Positions 8,575 to 17,356 of a stretch of 64,000 nucleotides of DNA are shown here, in pieces (the stretch's first letter is position 1; the number at the start of each line of letters is the position of its first letter). Below the pieces are notes generated by a model. It was not told the DNA's origin. It saw only the letters and a program-made list of their open reading frames with translations, and searched no databases. Made by a program: the position numbers and the translations under genes. Source of the stretch: Lachnospiraceae bacterium AB2028 (GTDB taxonomy: Bacteria; Bacillota; Clostridia; Lachnospirales; Lachnospiraceae); contig JHYJ01000003.1 in assembly GCA_000621425.1 (NCBI GenBank), positions 160,913-224,912 on the forward strand. The letters are read 5' to 3'.

Positions 8575-8648
8575 TGTTCCTGGGCGGATTCGAACCGCCG
8601 GCCTTTCGCTTAGGAGGCGAACGCTCTATCCTGCTGAGCTACAGAAAC
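8575..8648 (-). tRNA. tRNA-Arg (anticodon CCT)
   Basis: The minus strand folds as a full cloverleaf: acceptor GTTTCTG/CAGGAAC, D arm GCTC/GAGC, anticodon arm TTCGC-CTCCTAA-GCGAA giving anticodon CCT (reads AGG), a five-base variable loop, and T arm GGCGG-TTCGAAT-CCGCC. The 3' CCA is not encoded. A long T-rich tract follows and should end the transcript. No repeat of the tRNA end is seen nearby, so I see no sign of use as an integration site. Confidence 0.95.
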
Positions 8649-8762
8649 ACGGTAAACACTATTCAGTTGGTGTCCACGGATTGCTACACCTCTATCCGAC
8701 TGCAGCAATCCGCTAACACGAACACTATAATAATAAACTTTTAACAAAATTGCAACAGAAAA

Positions 8763-10598
8763 TTATGCAATTCTAATAGCAATTCCATCTGCTCCTATTA
8801 CGTAAGTACCACCGTCTTCAGCTATAACGGTTGTATTGAACACCATTGCACCTGTTGCAGGGTCGAAGTAACAGAGCACACCGTTTACAACCTGAAGGCC
8901 TACCTGCATAGCTCCGGTCTTAGGCTCGAAGTAGCAGAAGGAGTTACCTACAGGAACAAGACCCTTCATCTGGGCACCTGTTGCAGGATCAAAATAGTAA
9001 GTATTTGTTCCGTCAGAAATCAATCCTGTAAGCATAGCAAATGATGCAGGATCAAAGTAATATGTAGAACCATTGATCATCTGGAAACCTACCTTTGCAG
9101 CACCGGTCTTAAGATCGAAATCATAGAATTTATCACCGATGGGAACAAAGCCCTTAACCTGTGCGCCTGTGCCCGGCTCAAAGTAGTATGTATTTACACC
9201 GTCCGAAACAAAGCCTGTCACCATCTCAAATGTAGCAGGATCGAAGTAGCAGTTCACACCGTTGCCCACATTCTGGATGCCTGCCATAGCATATCCATTC
9301 TGGTCGAAGAAGTAATTCTTGTCACCAATAGGATTGAAACCGGTAAGCATATGGCCGTCTTCAGCAAAATACTGTCTGTGAAGGCCATCATTGAACCAGC
9401 CCTTTACCATGGAACCGTCAGCGTTGAAAAGGAAAGTCTGTCCGGAAATCTTCTGGAAACCAACCAGCATCACTCCGTTTCCGTCAAAATAGTACATATT
9501 GTCGCCGATGGTCTGGAAACCGGTAAGCATATGACCGTCAGTCGGGAAATAATACCTTGTGCAAATGCCATCGTTAAACCAGCCCCTTACCATGGAGCCA
9601 TCTTCTGCAAAGAGATACTTGAACTCGCCTACAGTTGTAAGCCCCTTTGCCATCCTTCCGTCTTCTGCGAAGTAATAGGTTTTCTCAGCTATGTTCTGGA
9701 AACCGGTAAGCATGTGGCCGGATGCATCAAAGTAGAATGTTCCGTCTCCGATAGGATAGAAACAGTTTGCTACCATATGGCCGTTGCTGTCTACAAAATA
9801 ACGGAATCCGCCGTAATCAGCGAAACGGTTACGCTGCATCTTATAATTCTCGTAGTAGTACCAGAAACCTTTTCTCTGAATGAGACCGGTATTGATGATC
9901 AGCTGGCTGTAATCCTTGAACTGATAGTCGATATCAACATGTCCGGATATGCCGGCCATAGTACCCTTGTCGGTAGCCTGCCAAATGCATGCATCAGGTA
10001 CCTGGCAGGAAGATGCATACTGTGCTACCCACTTGTCATAGCCAACAGGTCCGATCTTCTGAGTGAAGAAATATTTATTCGCATATACCATAGGGTAATA
10101 GCCTGCTGACTCTATGATAGAGCAGAAGGTATTGCAGATAAGAGCGTTCTGGTCTGGTGTAAGCCCCTTGTGAAGGTCACTCTCTATGTCGATAACTACA
10201 GGCATGCTTACCTGATAGGGCTCGATCATGGCAAGAACCAGTGCAGCCTCTGCTGCGGCCTGCTCAGGTGTTACTGCAGTGGTGTAGTAATATACACCGG
10301 TCTTTATGCCTGCTGCTGCCGCACCTGTCATGTTTACCGGAAAATACTGATCAAGTCCTGACTTACCGTTGCCGACACGTACAATAGCAAAACTTACGCC
10401 TGCAGCCTTTACCTGGGGCCAGTTGATAGCTCCCTGCCATTTGGAAACATCGATTCCTACGGCTATCGCACTGGACGAATCCGCAGCGGAAACCTCTTCC
10501 TTGGGGGCAACGGTCACCAGCGCAGTCAAAGACACGGCTACCGTAAGCATCACTGCCATAGCAGTGGTCATCACGCTCTTAAAAACACTCCTCCTCAT
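8763..10598 (-). CDS. GH25 muramidase with C-terminal cell-wall-binding repeats
   Basis: This is a secreted lysozyme-type enzyme that cuts peptidoglycan glycan chains, in wall remodelling or autolysis. The 611 residues begin with a signal peptide (about 1-40). The GH25 domain (about 48-240) has AVGIDVSKWQG at its start, the VVIDIES motif with catalytic acidic residues, and YANKYFF and DIDYQF near its end. From about 250 to the end lie some sixteen copies of a roughly 20-residue aromatic/glycine repeat (YYFD..G.M..GF), the choline/glucan-binding type that attaches enzymes to the wall. Start: the second Met follows GAGGAGAGAGAGA and is preferred over a Met lying within that ribosome site. It lies 13 bases after serS. 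Confidence 0.92.
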   Translation of the reverse strand: MRRSVFKSVMTTAMAVMLTVAVSLTALVTVAPKEEVSAADSSSAIAVGIDVSKWQGAINWPQVKAAGVSFAIVRVGNGKSGLDQYFPVNMTGAAAAGIKTGVYYYTTAVTPEQAAAEAALVLAMIEPYQVSMPVVIDIESDLHKGLTPDQNALICNTFCSIIESAGYYPMVYANKYFFTQKIGPVGYDKWVAQYASSCQVPDACIWQATDKGTMAGISGHVDIDYQFKDYSQLIINTGLIQRKGFWYYYENYKMQRNRFADYGGFRYFVDSNGHMVANCFYPIGDGTFYFDASGHMLTGFQNIAEKTYYFAEDGRMAKGLTTVGEFKYLFAEDGSMVRGWFNDGICTRYYFPTDGHMLTGFQTIGDNMYYFDGNGVMLVGFQKISGQTFLFNADGSMVKGWFNDGLHRQYFAEDGHMLTGFNPIGDKNYFFDQNGYAMAGIQNVGNGVNCYFDPATFEMVTGFVSDGVNTYYFEPGTGAQVKGFVPIGDKFYDFDLKTGAAKVGFQMINGSTYYFDPASFAMLTGLISDGTNTYYFDPATGAQMKGLVPVGNSFCYFEPKTGAMQVGLQVVNGVLCYFDPATGAMVFNTTVIAEDGGTYVIGADGIAIRIA

Positions 10599-10626
10599 TC
10601 TCTCTCTCCTCATTTTGTATTATTTA

Positions 10627-11907
10627 CTATGCTCTGATCTCAGTCTGTCCGCCCATGTAAGGTCTGAGTACCTCAGGTATCCTTACACTGCCGTCAGCCT
10701 GAAGATTATTTTCAAGAAAAGCAATAAGCATTCTGGGGGGAGCCACTACTGTATTGTTCAGTGTATGTGCCAGATACTTGCCATCCTTTCCGTTTACACG
10801 GATCTTTAGACGCCTTGCCTGTGCATCACCGAGATTGGAGCAGCTTCCTACCTCGAAATACTTCTTCTGTCTGGGACTCCATGCCTCTACGTCCAGGGAC
10901 TTAACCTTAAGGTCAGCCAAATCACCGGAGCAGCATTCCAGAGTTCTTACAGGAATATCAAGTGAGCGGAACAGATCAACCGTATTCTGCCAGAGCTTGT
11001 CAAACCACATAGGTGACTCTTCCGGCTTACATACAACGATCATTTCCTGCTTTTCAAACTGGTGGATACGGTATACGCCTCTTTCCTCTACGCCATGAGC
11101 ACCCTTTTCCTTGCGGAAACAAGGTGAATAACTGGTAAGCGTATAAGGGAGCTTGTCCTCTTCCACGATCTGGTCAATAAACTTACCTATCATGGAATGC
11201 TCACTGGTACCGATGAGGTAAAGATCCTCGCCCTCAATCTTGTACATCATGGCATCCATCTCAGCAAAACTCATAACGCCTGTTACGACATTTGAGCGGA
11301 TCATGAAAGGAGGAACACAGTATGTGAAACCTCTTCCTATCATAAAGTCCCTTGCATATGCGATAACTGCAGAATGAAGTCTCGCGATATCACCCATTAA
11401 ATAGTAGAAACCATTTCCTGCCACACGCCTTGCGGCATCCAGATCGATACCGTTAAATTTCTCCATTATATCTGTATGGTAAGGGATCTCAAAATCGGGA
11501 ACTACGGGCTCACCAAACTTCTCGATCTCAACGTTCTCGGAATCATCCTTGCCGACAGGAACAGAAGGATCGATCATCTGAGGTATGACCATCATGATCT
11601 TTGTAACCTTTTCCTCCAGCTCAGACTGCTTTGCTTCAAGGGCTGCCAGCTTCTCGGCATCTGCCTGTACTTCAGCCTTAACCTTTTCAGCCTCGTCCTT
11701 TTTGCCTTCCTTCATCAAGGCACCGATCTGCTTGGACAGTGCATTCCTTGCTGCCTTCAGATCGTCAGCCTCTCTCTGGGACTCGCGTCTTTCCTTATCG
11801 AGAGCAATTACCTCGTCAACAAGGGGAAGCTTGTCGTCCTGGAATTTCTTTTTGATGTTTTCCTTTACTGCATCAGGGTTTTCTCTTAAAAATTTAATGT
11901 CAAGCAT
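10627..11907 (-). CDS. serS: Seryl-tRNA synthetase
   Basis: This class II synthetase charges tRNA-Ser with serine. At 426 residues it has the family's usual length. The N-terminal MLDIKFLRENPDAVKENIKK is followed by the long antiparallel coiled coil (about 25-110) that grips the tRNA-Ser long arm, then the catalytic core with motif 2 (SPCFRKEKGAHGVEERGVYRIHQFEK) and motif 3 near the end. It sits in the parB-DUF4446-serS order common in this group. The leader is short (under 100 bases) with a small hairpin GGAGTC/GACTCC just before GGGAGG; I see no T-box. Confidence 0.97.
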   Translation of the reverse strand: MLDIKFLRENPDAVKENIKKKFQDDKLPLVDEVIALDKERRESQREADDLKAARNALSKQIGALMKEGKKDEAEKVKAEVQADAEKLAALEAKQSELEEKVTKIMMVIPQMIDPSVPVGKDDSENVEIEKFGEPVVPDFEIPYHTDIMEKFNGIDLDAARRVAGNGFYYLMGDIARLHSAVIAYARDFMIGRGFTYCVPPFMIRSNVVTGVMSFAEMDAMMYKIEGEDLYLIGTSEHSMIGKFIDQIVEEDKLPYTLTSYSPCFRKEKGAHGVEERGVYRIHQFEKQEMIVVCKPEESPMWFDKLWQNTVDLFRSLDIPVRTLECCSGDLADLKVKSLDVEAWSPRQKKYFEVGSCSNLGDAQARRLKIRVNGKDGKYLAHTLNNTVVAPPRMLIAFLENNLQADGSVRIPEVLRPYMGGQTEIRA

Positions 11908-11993
11908 GTTTCCTCCCGGAGTCTCGGACTCCTTACATTAAAAATTTTATTTATTTCTATATATAAATATAACCACTTACTATCCGGTAAAGA

Positions 11994-12506
11994 TCAATTG
12001 CCCTTTACCGCAATCTTCACAGCCTCTGCTTCCTCCGGGGAAAGATCTATATTGCACTTTCCGCCCCTTATTTCTTTGGTATATGAATAGCATCCGCTGC
12101 TGGACTGTACCGAATCAAGCAATATACCATCATTATTCTCATCAAGAAGCGCCAGGGAAAAACTAAGCTTACCGCCCATTTCCTTGAAAGCATCATACTT
12201 AACCATACCCATCTTCTGAAAAGCAGTGCGATGTTTCTTAAAAAGCTTAGCAATATCATCAGCATTGGTCTGGTCATTTGCGATCAGGATATTTACATTT
12301 TCCGTAAGGTTAGCTATATCCTCTTCCAATGAAATTGCTGACGCACCCAGCATGAATCTCTCATAGCGATCTTTAAGTTTGTTGTGCTTAACTATCATCA
12401 CTATAAGAAGCACTACAACCACGATCAGGAGTACATATGCTATTATCAGGAAAATGGCAGGGTCTACTGAGCCCAGGCCTATTGCCGTCATTATTCCGCT
12501 GTTCAT
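11994..12506 (-). CDS. DUF4446 membrane protein next to parB
   Basis: This is a 170-residue protein of the DUF4446 family, function unknown. One N-terminal membrane segment (about 17-42, rich in Leu/Ile/Val) is followed by a soluble part with a helical region and a C-terminal conserved core: KYDAFKEMGGKLSFSLALLDENNDG. The DUF4446 gene habitually lies between parB and serS in Clostridia, which supports the call and suggests a link to chromosome or cell-cycle work. AAGGAAGG precedes the start. Confidence 0.88.
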   Translation of the reverse strand: MNSGIMTAIGLGSVDPAIFLIIAYVLLIVVVVLLIVMIVKHNKLKDRYERFMLGASAISLEEDIANLTENVNILIANDQTNADDIAKLFKKHRTAFQKMGMVKYDAFKEMGGKLSFSLALLDENNDGILLDSVQSSSGCYSYTKEIRGGKCNIDLSPEEAEAVKIAVKGN

Positions 12507-12543
12507 AAAACCTTCCTTATAAATAATGTATCTAACCGTATTT

Positions 12544-13449
12544 TTACTTCATCAGCAGTTCGTATAATTTCTCAAAATCATCACTGCTGTAGAATTCTAT
12601 CTCAATCTTGCCCTTTTCCTTATCGCTAAGGGAAGCTGAAACCTTTGTGCCCAGCTTTTCTGCAAGTTTGCCGGCAAATTCATCATAATGAACCTGGTAT
12701 TTCTCCAGATCCTTCTTAGGCTTAGACTTAGGCGGAGTCTTAAAAGTCTTTACCAGCTGCTCCACCTGACGTACAGACAGTTTTTGCTCATATGAAGTCT
12801 GAGCCAGCTTATACTGTGTGTCTGTTTCTTCTATAGCGAGAAGGGGACGAACGTGGCCGGTCGTAAGCTTCTTTTCAATGACCATCTCCCTAACTCTCTC
12901 GTCAAGCTTAAGCAAACGCAAGCTATTGGTAACGGCAGTACGGCTCTTTGAAACCTTTTCAGCCACCTGCTCGTCCGTAAGTGAATATTTGTCCTTAAGG
13001 CTCTTATATCCAAGGGCCTCTTCTATGGGATCCAGATCTTCACGCTGAAGATTTTCTATAAGGGCAATCTCTGCAATCTGCTGCTCGGAAAGATCCCTTA
13101 TTATTACAGGAACTTCCGTAAGTCCTGCTGCCATTGCAGCACGCCATCTGCGTTCACCGGCAATGATCTGGTAATGATCACCGCGGTCTTTTACTAAAAT
13201 AGGAGTCAATATACCCTGCTGCTTGATGGACTCAGCCAGCTCTGCAAGACTCTCTTCATTGAACCTGTGCCTCGGCTGCTCCTTATTACGTTCTACTTTA
13301 TTAATAGGAACAGTTTTTAACACACCGTCCTTAGCCGTAAGCAACTCGGCCTCTTTTTCAGTGACCATTTCTTTAGGATTAGAACCTAATTTACTCTGTA
13401 ACAATCCCTCAAGTCCCCTGCCGAGACGCTGTTTCTTAGGTGATGGCAT
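12544..13449 (-). CDS. parB: Chromosome-partitioning protein ParB/Spo0J
   Basis: This is a CTPase clamp that loads at parS sites to organise and partition the chromosome origin. The 301 residues show the N-terminal KRLGRGLEGLL motif, the ParB/sulfiredoxin domain with IIAGERRWRAA (about 90-100), the NLQREDLDPIEEA segment, a helix-turn-helix (SLTDEQVAEKVSKSRTAVTNSLRLL), and a C-terminal dimer region. I start at MPSPKK because GGAGG lies 5 bases upstream, even though upstream in-frame Mets exist. It has its own promoter. No parA, its usual upstream partner, is adjacent, which is odd. Confidence 0.95.
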   Translation of the reverse strand: MPSPKKQRLGRGLEGLLQSKLGSNPKEMVTEKEAELLTAKDGVLKTVPINKVERNKEQPRHRFNEESLAELAESIKQQGILTPILVKDRGDHYQIIAGERRWRAAMAAGLTEVPVIIRDLSEQQIAEIALIENLQREDLDPIEEALGYKSLKDKYSLTDEQVAEKVSKSRTAVTNSLRLLKLDERVREMVIEKKLTTGHVRPLLAIEETDTQYKLAQTSYEQKLSVRQVEQLVKTFKTPPKSKPKKDLEKYQVHYDEFAGKLAEKLGTKVSASLSDKEKGKIEIEFYSSDDFEKLYELLMK

Positions 13450-13541
13450 ATTATCCTCCATGTAGCAGGCTCTCACCGGACACAACAAATCAGTCCGCAT
13501 ACTCTACGAGCCGCCGGCACAAAATTTCACATACGGATTTA

Positions 13542-13571
13542 AGTATACCACTAATGAAGAGTAATATGCAA
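13542..13571 (-). promoter_or_regulatory. Promoter of parB
   Basis: On the minus strand TTGCAT (13566-13571) and TATACT (13542-13547) are 18 bases apart. The parB start is about 90 bases downstream. This makes parB independent of the island genes. Confidence 0.55.
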
Positions 13572-13597
13572 ATCAAACTCAGATTTGCCCTATCCCT

Positions 13598-13777
13598 CTA
13601 TTCACTCAGTTTTTCTTCTATCCGTTCATCAATACTCATATTTTCTTCTTTGCACTGAGCTATTGTTTCCGCGTATCTCTGTTCAAAGGGTTTCTTCATA
13701 TTTTCTGCATTCTTTATTGCAAATTCCAGTTCCTCACCGGTAAGCGCCCTCTGGCTTCCTTCCAGGATTTTTGGCAT
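13598..13777 (-). CDS. Small hypothetical protein, 59 aa
   Basis: This is a 59-residue acidic helical protein of unknown function, beginning MPKILEGSQRALTGEELEF and ending SIDERIEEKLSE. AGGAG lies 8-9 bases before the ATG (AAAAGGAGATGGGATC), which supports real translation. It stands alone between parB and the sigma-like gene, facing away from the latter. The shape (short, charged, helical, with a likely LTGEEL turn) would fit an antitoxin-like or regulatory peptide, but no toxin partner lies next to it. A GCAAATC/GATTTGC inverted repeat follows its stop (13570-13588). Confidence 0.55.
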   Translation of the reverse strand: MPKILEGSQRALTGEELEFAIKNAENMKKPFEQRYAETIAQCKEENMSIDERIEEKLSE

Positions 13778-13909
13778 GATCCCATCTCCTTTTTGCTATA
13801 ATCAATGCAATACAGAATCGCTTTTTTCCGTATTATAAGTTATACTTGTTTTATCATTCACTATCAAGTACGCTTTCGGAAAAACAATTCCATATAAAGG
13901 GGAGCCACA

Positions 13910-14932
13910 ATGGACATCAACGGTACACTCGACTGGAATCACATCCAGGATGAAGTCATAGAAATGAAGAAAATACTTGAAGAAAGCGGCAATCCGGATC
14001 CAATAGAAAACCCCAGGTACAAAGAACTGCGTGATGACATTCTCATCGCGCTAAATCCGTTTACCTGTAAAGAAAAGACTTTTTTTGTCGACGGAAAGCC
14101 TTATCGCGCTGGTGTCACTGTATGCGAAACCCCTTTCGCAAAGATGATCATAGCCAAAATAAATAAAGAAAACATATTTACTGATGGTATGCTAGGTGAT
14201 ATAGATGACCTTCTATTAGAAGCTTATAGTAATATAATAAGCATGATAGCTTTTTATGATCCTGATAATCCTGAAAACGCCAGTTTTGAAACTTATATTG
14301 TAGATAAATGCTACTATGCCATGCTGGATAGATACAAAAAGGTTCATACAATAGAAAAGACTTTTAAGGACAAAACAGGAAAAAGAAGGACAAAATATAT
14401 TACGCATGATTCTTTGGACAGAAATATAAATGAAGACGGACAAACTCTTGGGGACATATACACCCAAAATGAAAAAAAAGGCTCTGACCCGATCAACGAG
14501 CTTTATAAACCAGATAATGAGAGCGAATGCATTCATTTCACTGATGAAGATTTTGACGAAGTATTTCCAAAAGATTATTTTATGCCGGAGGAACGAAAGT
14601 TAGTAAAGATCCTGATTCCCGAAAAAAACAGCGAGTCCCGTGATTTCCTGCATAATTTCGGTGCATGGGTCAGAAAGAATAAACAGGAAAATACATACCT
14701 GAAGAGTGACTGTGAATATTTCTACGATTCTTTGATTGACTATATCTGTGACAAGGGAAACCCCGTTTTCCTGGAGAGATTTCTTAATAATACAGGTATA
14801 CCATTATCCTCAGAGCTAAAAAAGCTCGGCCTGGAAAGACCGAGCCATAATGAATACACAGCTGATTATATCTACAGTACCTGCCTGCGCATTAAGCGAA
14901 GGAGGGACAGGCTGAAAAAACTTAGGCATTGA
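13910..14932 (+). CDS. Sigma-70-like protein of the accessory island
   Basis: This is a 340-residue soluble protein whose central part (about 85-145) resembles sigma-70 region 2: DIDDLLLEAYSNIISMIAFY, then DPDNPENASFETYIVDKCYYAMLDRYKK, matching the FDP...F.TY.....R..A..D pattern of sigma factors. The C-terminal 25 residues (YTADYIYSTCLRIKRRRDRLKKL) are basic and could be a weak region 4-like helix, but no clear one is present. It has a good AAAGGGGAG site. It is the only plus-strand gene of the island and its last 11 bases overlap the end of the convergent operon. It could direct polymerase to the shared CCATAAYAAGTG elements; that is inference. It might equally be a degenerate phage-type sigma. 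Confidence 0.6.
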   Translation: MDINGTLDWNHIQDEVIEMKKILEESGNPDPIENPRYKELRDDILIALNPFTCKEKTFFVDGKPYRAGVTVCETPFAKMIIAKINKENIFTDGMLGDIDDLLLEAYSNIISMIAFYDPDNPENASFETYIVDKCYYAMLDRYKKVHTIEKTFKDKTGKRRTKYITHDSLDRNINEDGQTLGDIYTQNEKKGSDPINELYKPDNESECIHFTDEDFDEVFPKDYFMPEERKLVKILIPEKNSESRDFLHNFGAWVRKNKQENTYLKSDCEYFYDSLIDYICDKGNPVFLERFLNNTGIPLSSELKKLGLERPSHNEYTADYIYSTCLRIKRRRDRLKKLRH

Positions 14933-16196
14933 TACCCTTTTCCCTCAAAGCCTTCTTCTTTTCTTCCGTCTTCTCAATAGACCTCGACAGCTCCGTATAG
15001 AACGGACTCTGACACAATTCATCCGGCAGTTCCTCTGACATTTTATTCTGTGAAAAATATCCCTTCAAACCTTCTATATCAATATCTCTTAACAGCAGCC
15101 TTGCCTCCCTAATTGCATCATTGTATTCCCCATAAACATGATCAAAATAGTTCCTGCACACTTTCCTGCGCACATTCCGGCTGACTGCACCTTTAGAATC
15201 CGAACCGTCTTTTTCCTTATATGCCACGTGCAGCGGCTTCAGTTCGTTCATGTTCTCATAAGTCAGTCCCGCCTCATATATAGCAGACATTCCGTTGTTC
15301 AAGCGCTGTCCCACATCACTTAAATGCATCACTGTCAGAATGCATGGAAGAAATGATTTCTTTTCATAGAAATAATTCCTCCCCACAATGCACATGCTTA
15401 CTCCCGTAAAGCTGTCCACATACAAGGGTATCAGCAGATAACGGTACTGCTCACTGCCCGGATTATTTTCATCCATGCCATTTTCCATTATCCTGAAAAA
15501 CATGGCAAAATTTTTATCAAGCAAATCCTTATTCTCCGTCTTTTTTTCATCTGTAGAAAAAAGTGAGGCAAAGTATTCATCAGCAACACACTTATCAAGC
15601 AGCGACTTCTTAATGCGGCTATTGCTTCCCAGGCTGCTTATATTCGATTCCAGATCATCAAATATAAAACCGGCTTTGAGTTTTATCTGCATCGTTGAGA
15701 TTGTTTCCCGCTCCAGACTCGTATCCGTCCCCACCTCAATGTGTTCCCTGGCATCCCTGAAAACCTTCTGTATCCACTGCCGGTTTATGCCGTCACTTAT
15801 ATCCGGAAGGTATTCCTCGGAAACGAAGGCAGCCAGCAGCCGTTTCCAGTCTTTATAAAACTTTTTTCTCGCAGCATCGCTTTCCTTGTTTGAAGGTATC
15901 CAAAGCTGTTTGTCTTTTTTGGTCTCATCCCTGCGATCAAGCAGCTCAAATACCACATCAAGGTAGCCACGTATGCTCCCGGCATCTCCGGTCATAGCCT
16001 GTGCATATGCCTTGTACAGCCTTACATAGCTTCCGACCGTGCCGTCCTTTTCCTTCTCTGAACCGGCACTGCCTTCCAGTTCACCGCTGGCCATTTCAAG
16101 CTTATCCCGGGACTCCGCATACAGAACAGATTTAGAAGGCTTATCTGCATACTGTTTTATAAGCATGTCACACAATTTTTCCGCAAAACTGCTCAT
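14922..16196 (-). CDS. Hypothetical protein, fourth gene of the VirD4-like operon
   Basis: This is a 424-residue soluble protein with no family I recognise. It is helical and charged; the middle (about 230-330) is more hydrophobic (RYLLIPLYVDSFTGVSMCIVGRNYF) and may be a small alpha/beta domain. Its ATG overlaps the stop of the preceding gene (ATGA), with AGGAAGAAAG as ribosome site, so translation is coupled. The C-terminus is Lys/Glu rich. It is the last gene of the unit; its 3' end overlaps the convergent sigma-like gene. Context ties it to the VirD4-like ATPase, but its role is unknown. Confidence 0.8.
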   Translation of the reverse strand: MSSFAEKLCDMLIKQYADKPSKSVLYAESRDKLEMASGELEGSAGSEKEKDGTVGSYVRLYKAYAQAMTGDAGSIRGYLDVVFELLDRRDETKKDKQLWIPSNKESDAARKKFYKDWKRLLAAFVSEEYLPDISDGINRQWIQKVFRDAREHIEVGTDTSLERETISTMQIKLKAGFIFDDLESNISSLGSNSRIKKSLLDKCVADEYFASLFSTDEKKTENKDLLDKNFAMFFRIMENGMDENNPGSEQYRYLLIPLYVDSFTGVSMCIVGRNYFYEKKSFLPCILTVMHLSDVGQRLNNGMSAIYEAGLTYENMNELKPLHVAYKEKDGSDSKGAVSRNVRRKVCRNYFDHVYGEYNDAIREARLLLRDIDIEGLKGYFSQNKMSEELPDELCQSPFYTELSRSIEKTEEKKKALREKGINA

Positions 16197-17341
16197 ACTT
16201 TCTTCCTCTGTATTTTCTTTGCTTCATCAACAGCCGTATACAGTATCTCAAACACGGAATTAAACCCCGCATCATCGGAATATATGGTCTTGTTATTTTC
16301 CTTAAGGTAGGCATCTATCTTTGCTTCAATCATTCCCTCGTACTCCACACAGTCCGGTGTGGTGATTTCCGCAAGGTGCTTATACATGCTTATGTATGCA
16401 TCGCCATCCTCAAAAAGGACCTTAAGCCGCTTTACATATTTTTCGTATTCTTCGCGTTTCTCAGGATCATCCGGGTCGATCACATAACGATATAACTCCG
16501 ACATTTCCTCCTCTTCTTCCATCTGATCTGCCTCATAATCCTCCCGGCTCTTCCAGTCTATATAGCCGTCATCGTTTGTACCATAAAAGCATGACTGTTC
16601 GTATGCCCTGAGGGAACTGTACTGCTCGGCCCGATAATACTCATCTGCCTCTTCCGGAGTCATCCCTTCTGTAGGATCCCAGCCGCAATAATCACCGAAA
16701 TCCGGATCATCATAGTCCATCACGTCATTGAAACTGTCTTCGGAACCGGCCTGTTCATCCGGTACTGCTGTCTCCGCCTCAATAGTCTCATCTTCTGCAG
16801 GAGACTCTTCCTTTCCTACCTTTTCTTCTTTTTTTGTATAAGGGGAAGGGAATGACATTTTCTCACCCGTAAGCATAAGGTATATTGTCTCGGCTGTTGC
16901 CCTGGCAGACGGGCTTACAACACCGATCCTTTTTCCCCCGCCGAAACGGTATTCAACAGGAGTAAATTCCAGTTGGGACAATATACCTGCAAAACTGTCA
17001 TCATGTACCGGCTCAACCCTTGCAATCCTGCCGGATTTCCCTGCAACTACTTTACTGAGCCTGGACTGATTAGCCCGAATGATCACATAAAGAAGTGTTT
17101 TTATATAATCCGTCTCTTTTGCATGCCTGTCTGTATCCAGATATACCCAATCCGAATCCTTGATATCAGCATCCACCAGCTCATCCAGCAGAGCCATAAG
17201 TTTTTCGTCACTGTATTCTCCCTGCCTGTCCTTGGTAAGGCTTCCTATGGAAATATTCCTTCCGGAGCAGGCATCCTTAAACTCCTCCATGAGCCACTCC
17301 AAGCTTTTTCTCATTTTTTCGTTATGATATCCGTATGACAT
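16193..17341 (-). CDS. Hypothetical acidic protein, third gene of the VirD4-like operon
   Basis: This is a 382-residue protein, no recognised family. The N-terminal part (about 1-160) looks globular. A strongly acidic, low-complexity centre (about 165-290, rich in Glu/Asp/Tyr, with DYDDPDFGDYCGWDP) is followed by a helical C-terminus. The acidic centre could be a flexible linker or a DNA-mimic-like surface; that is speculation. GAGGAGGATTACC precedes the start. It begins 15 bases after the second gene's stop and overlaps the next gene by 4 bases, so it belongs to one operon with them. Confidence 0.8.
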   Translation of the reverse strand: MSYGYHNEKMRKSLEWLMEEFKDACSGRNISIGSLTKDRQGEYSDEKLMALLDELVDADIKDSDWVYLDTDRHAKETDYIKTLLYVIIRANQSRLSKVVAGKSGRIARVEPVHDDSFAGILSQLEFTPVEYRFGGGKRIGVVSPSARATAETIYLMLTGEKMSFPSPYTKKEEKVGKEESPAEDETIEAETAVPDEQAGSEDSFNDVMDYDDPDFGDYCGWDPTEGMTPEEADEYYRAEQYSSLRAYEQSCFYGTNDDGYIDWKSREDYEADQMEEEEEMSELYRYVIDPDDPEKREEYEKYVKRLKVLFEDGDAYISMYKHLAEITTPDCVEYEGMIEAKIDAYLKENNKTIYSDDAGFNSVFEILYTAVDEAKKIQRKKV

Positions 17342-17356
17342 GGTAATCCTCCTCTA

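Noticed and set aside
8575-8648. tRNA-Arg as an integration site
   Set aside because: No integrase is nearby and I saw no second copy of the tRNA 3' end in the window.
11908-11993. T-box leader before serS
   Set aside because: The gap is under 100 bases and lacks a T-box core; only a small hairpin next to the ribosome site is seen.
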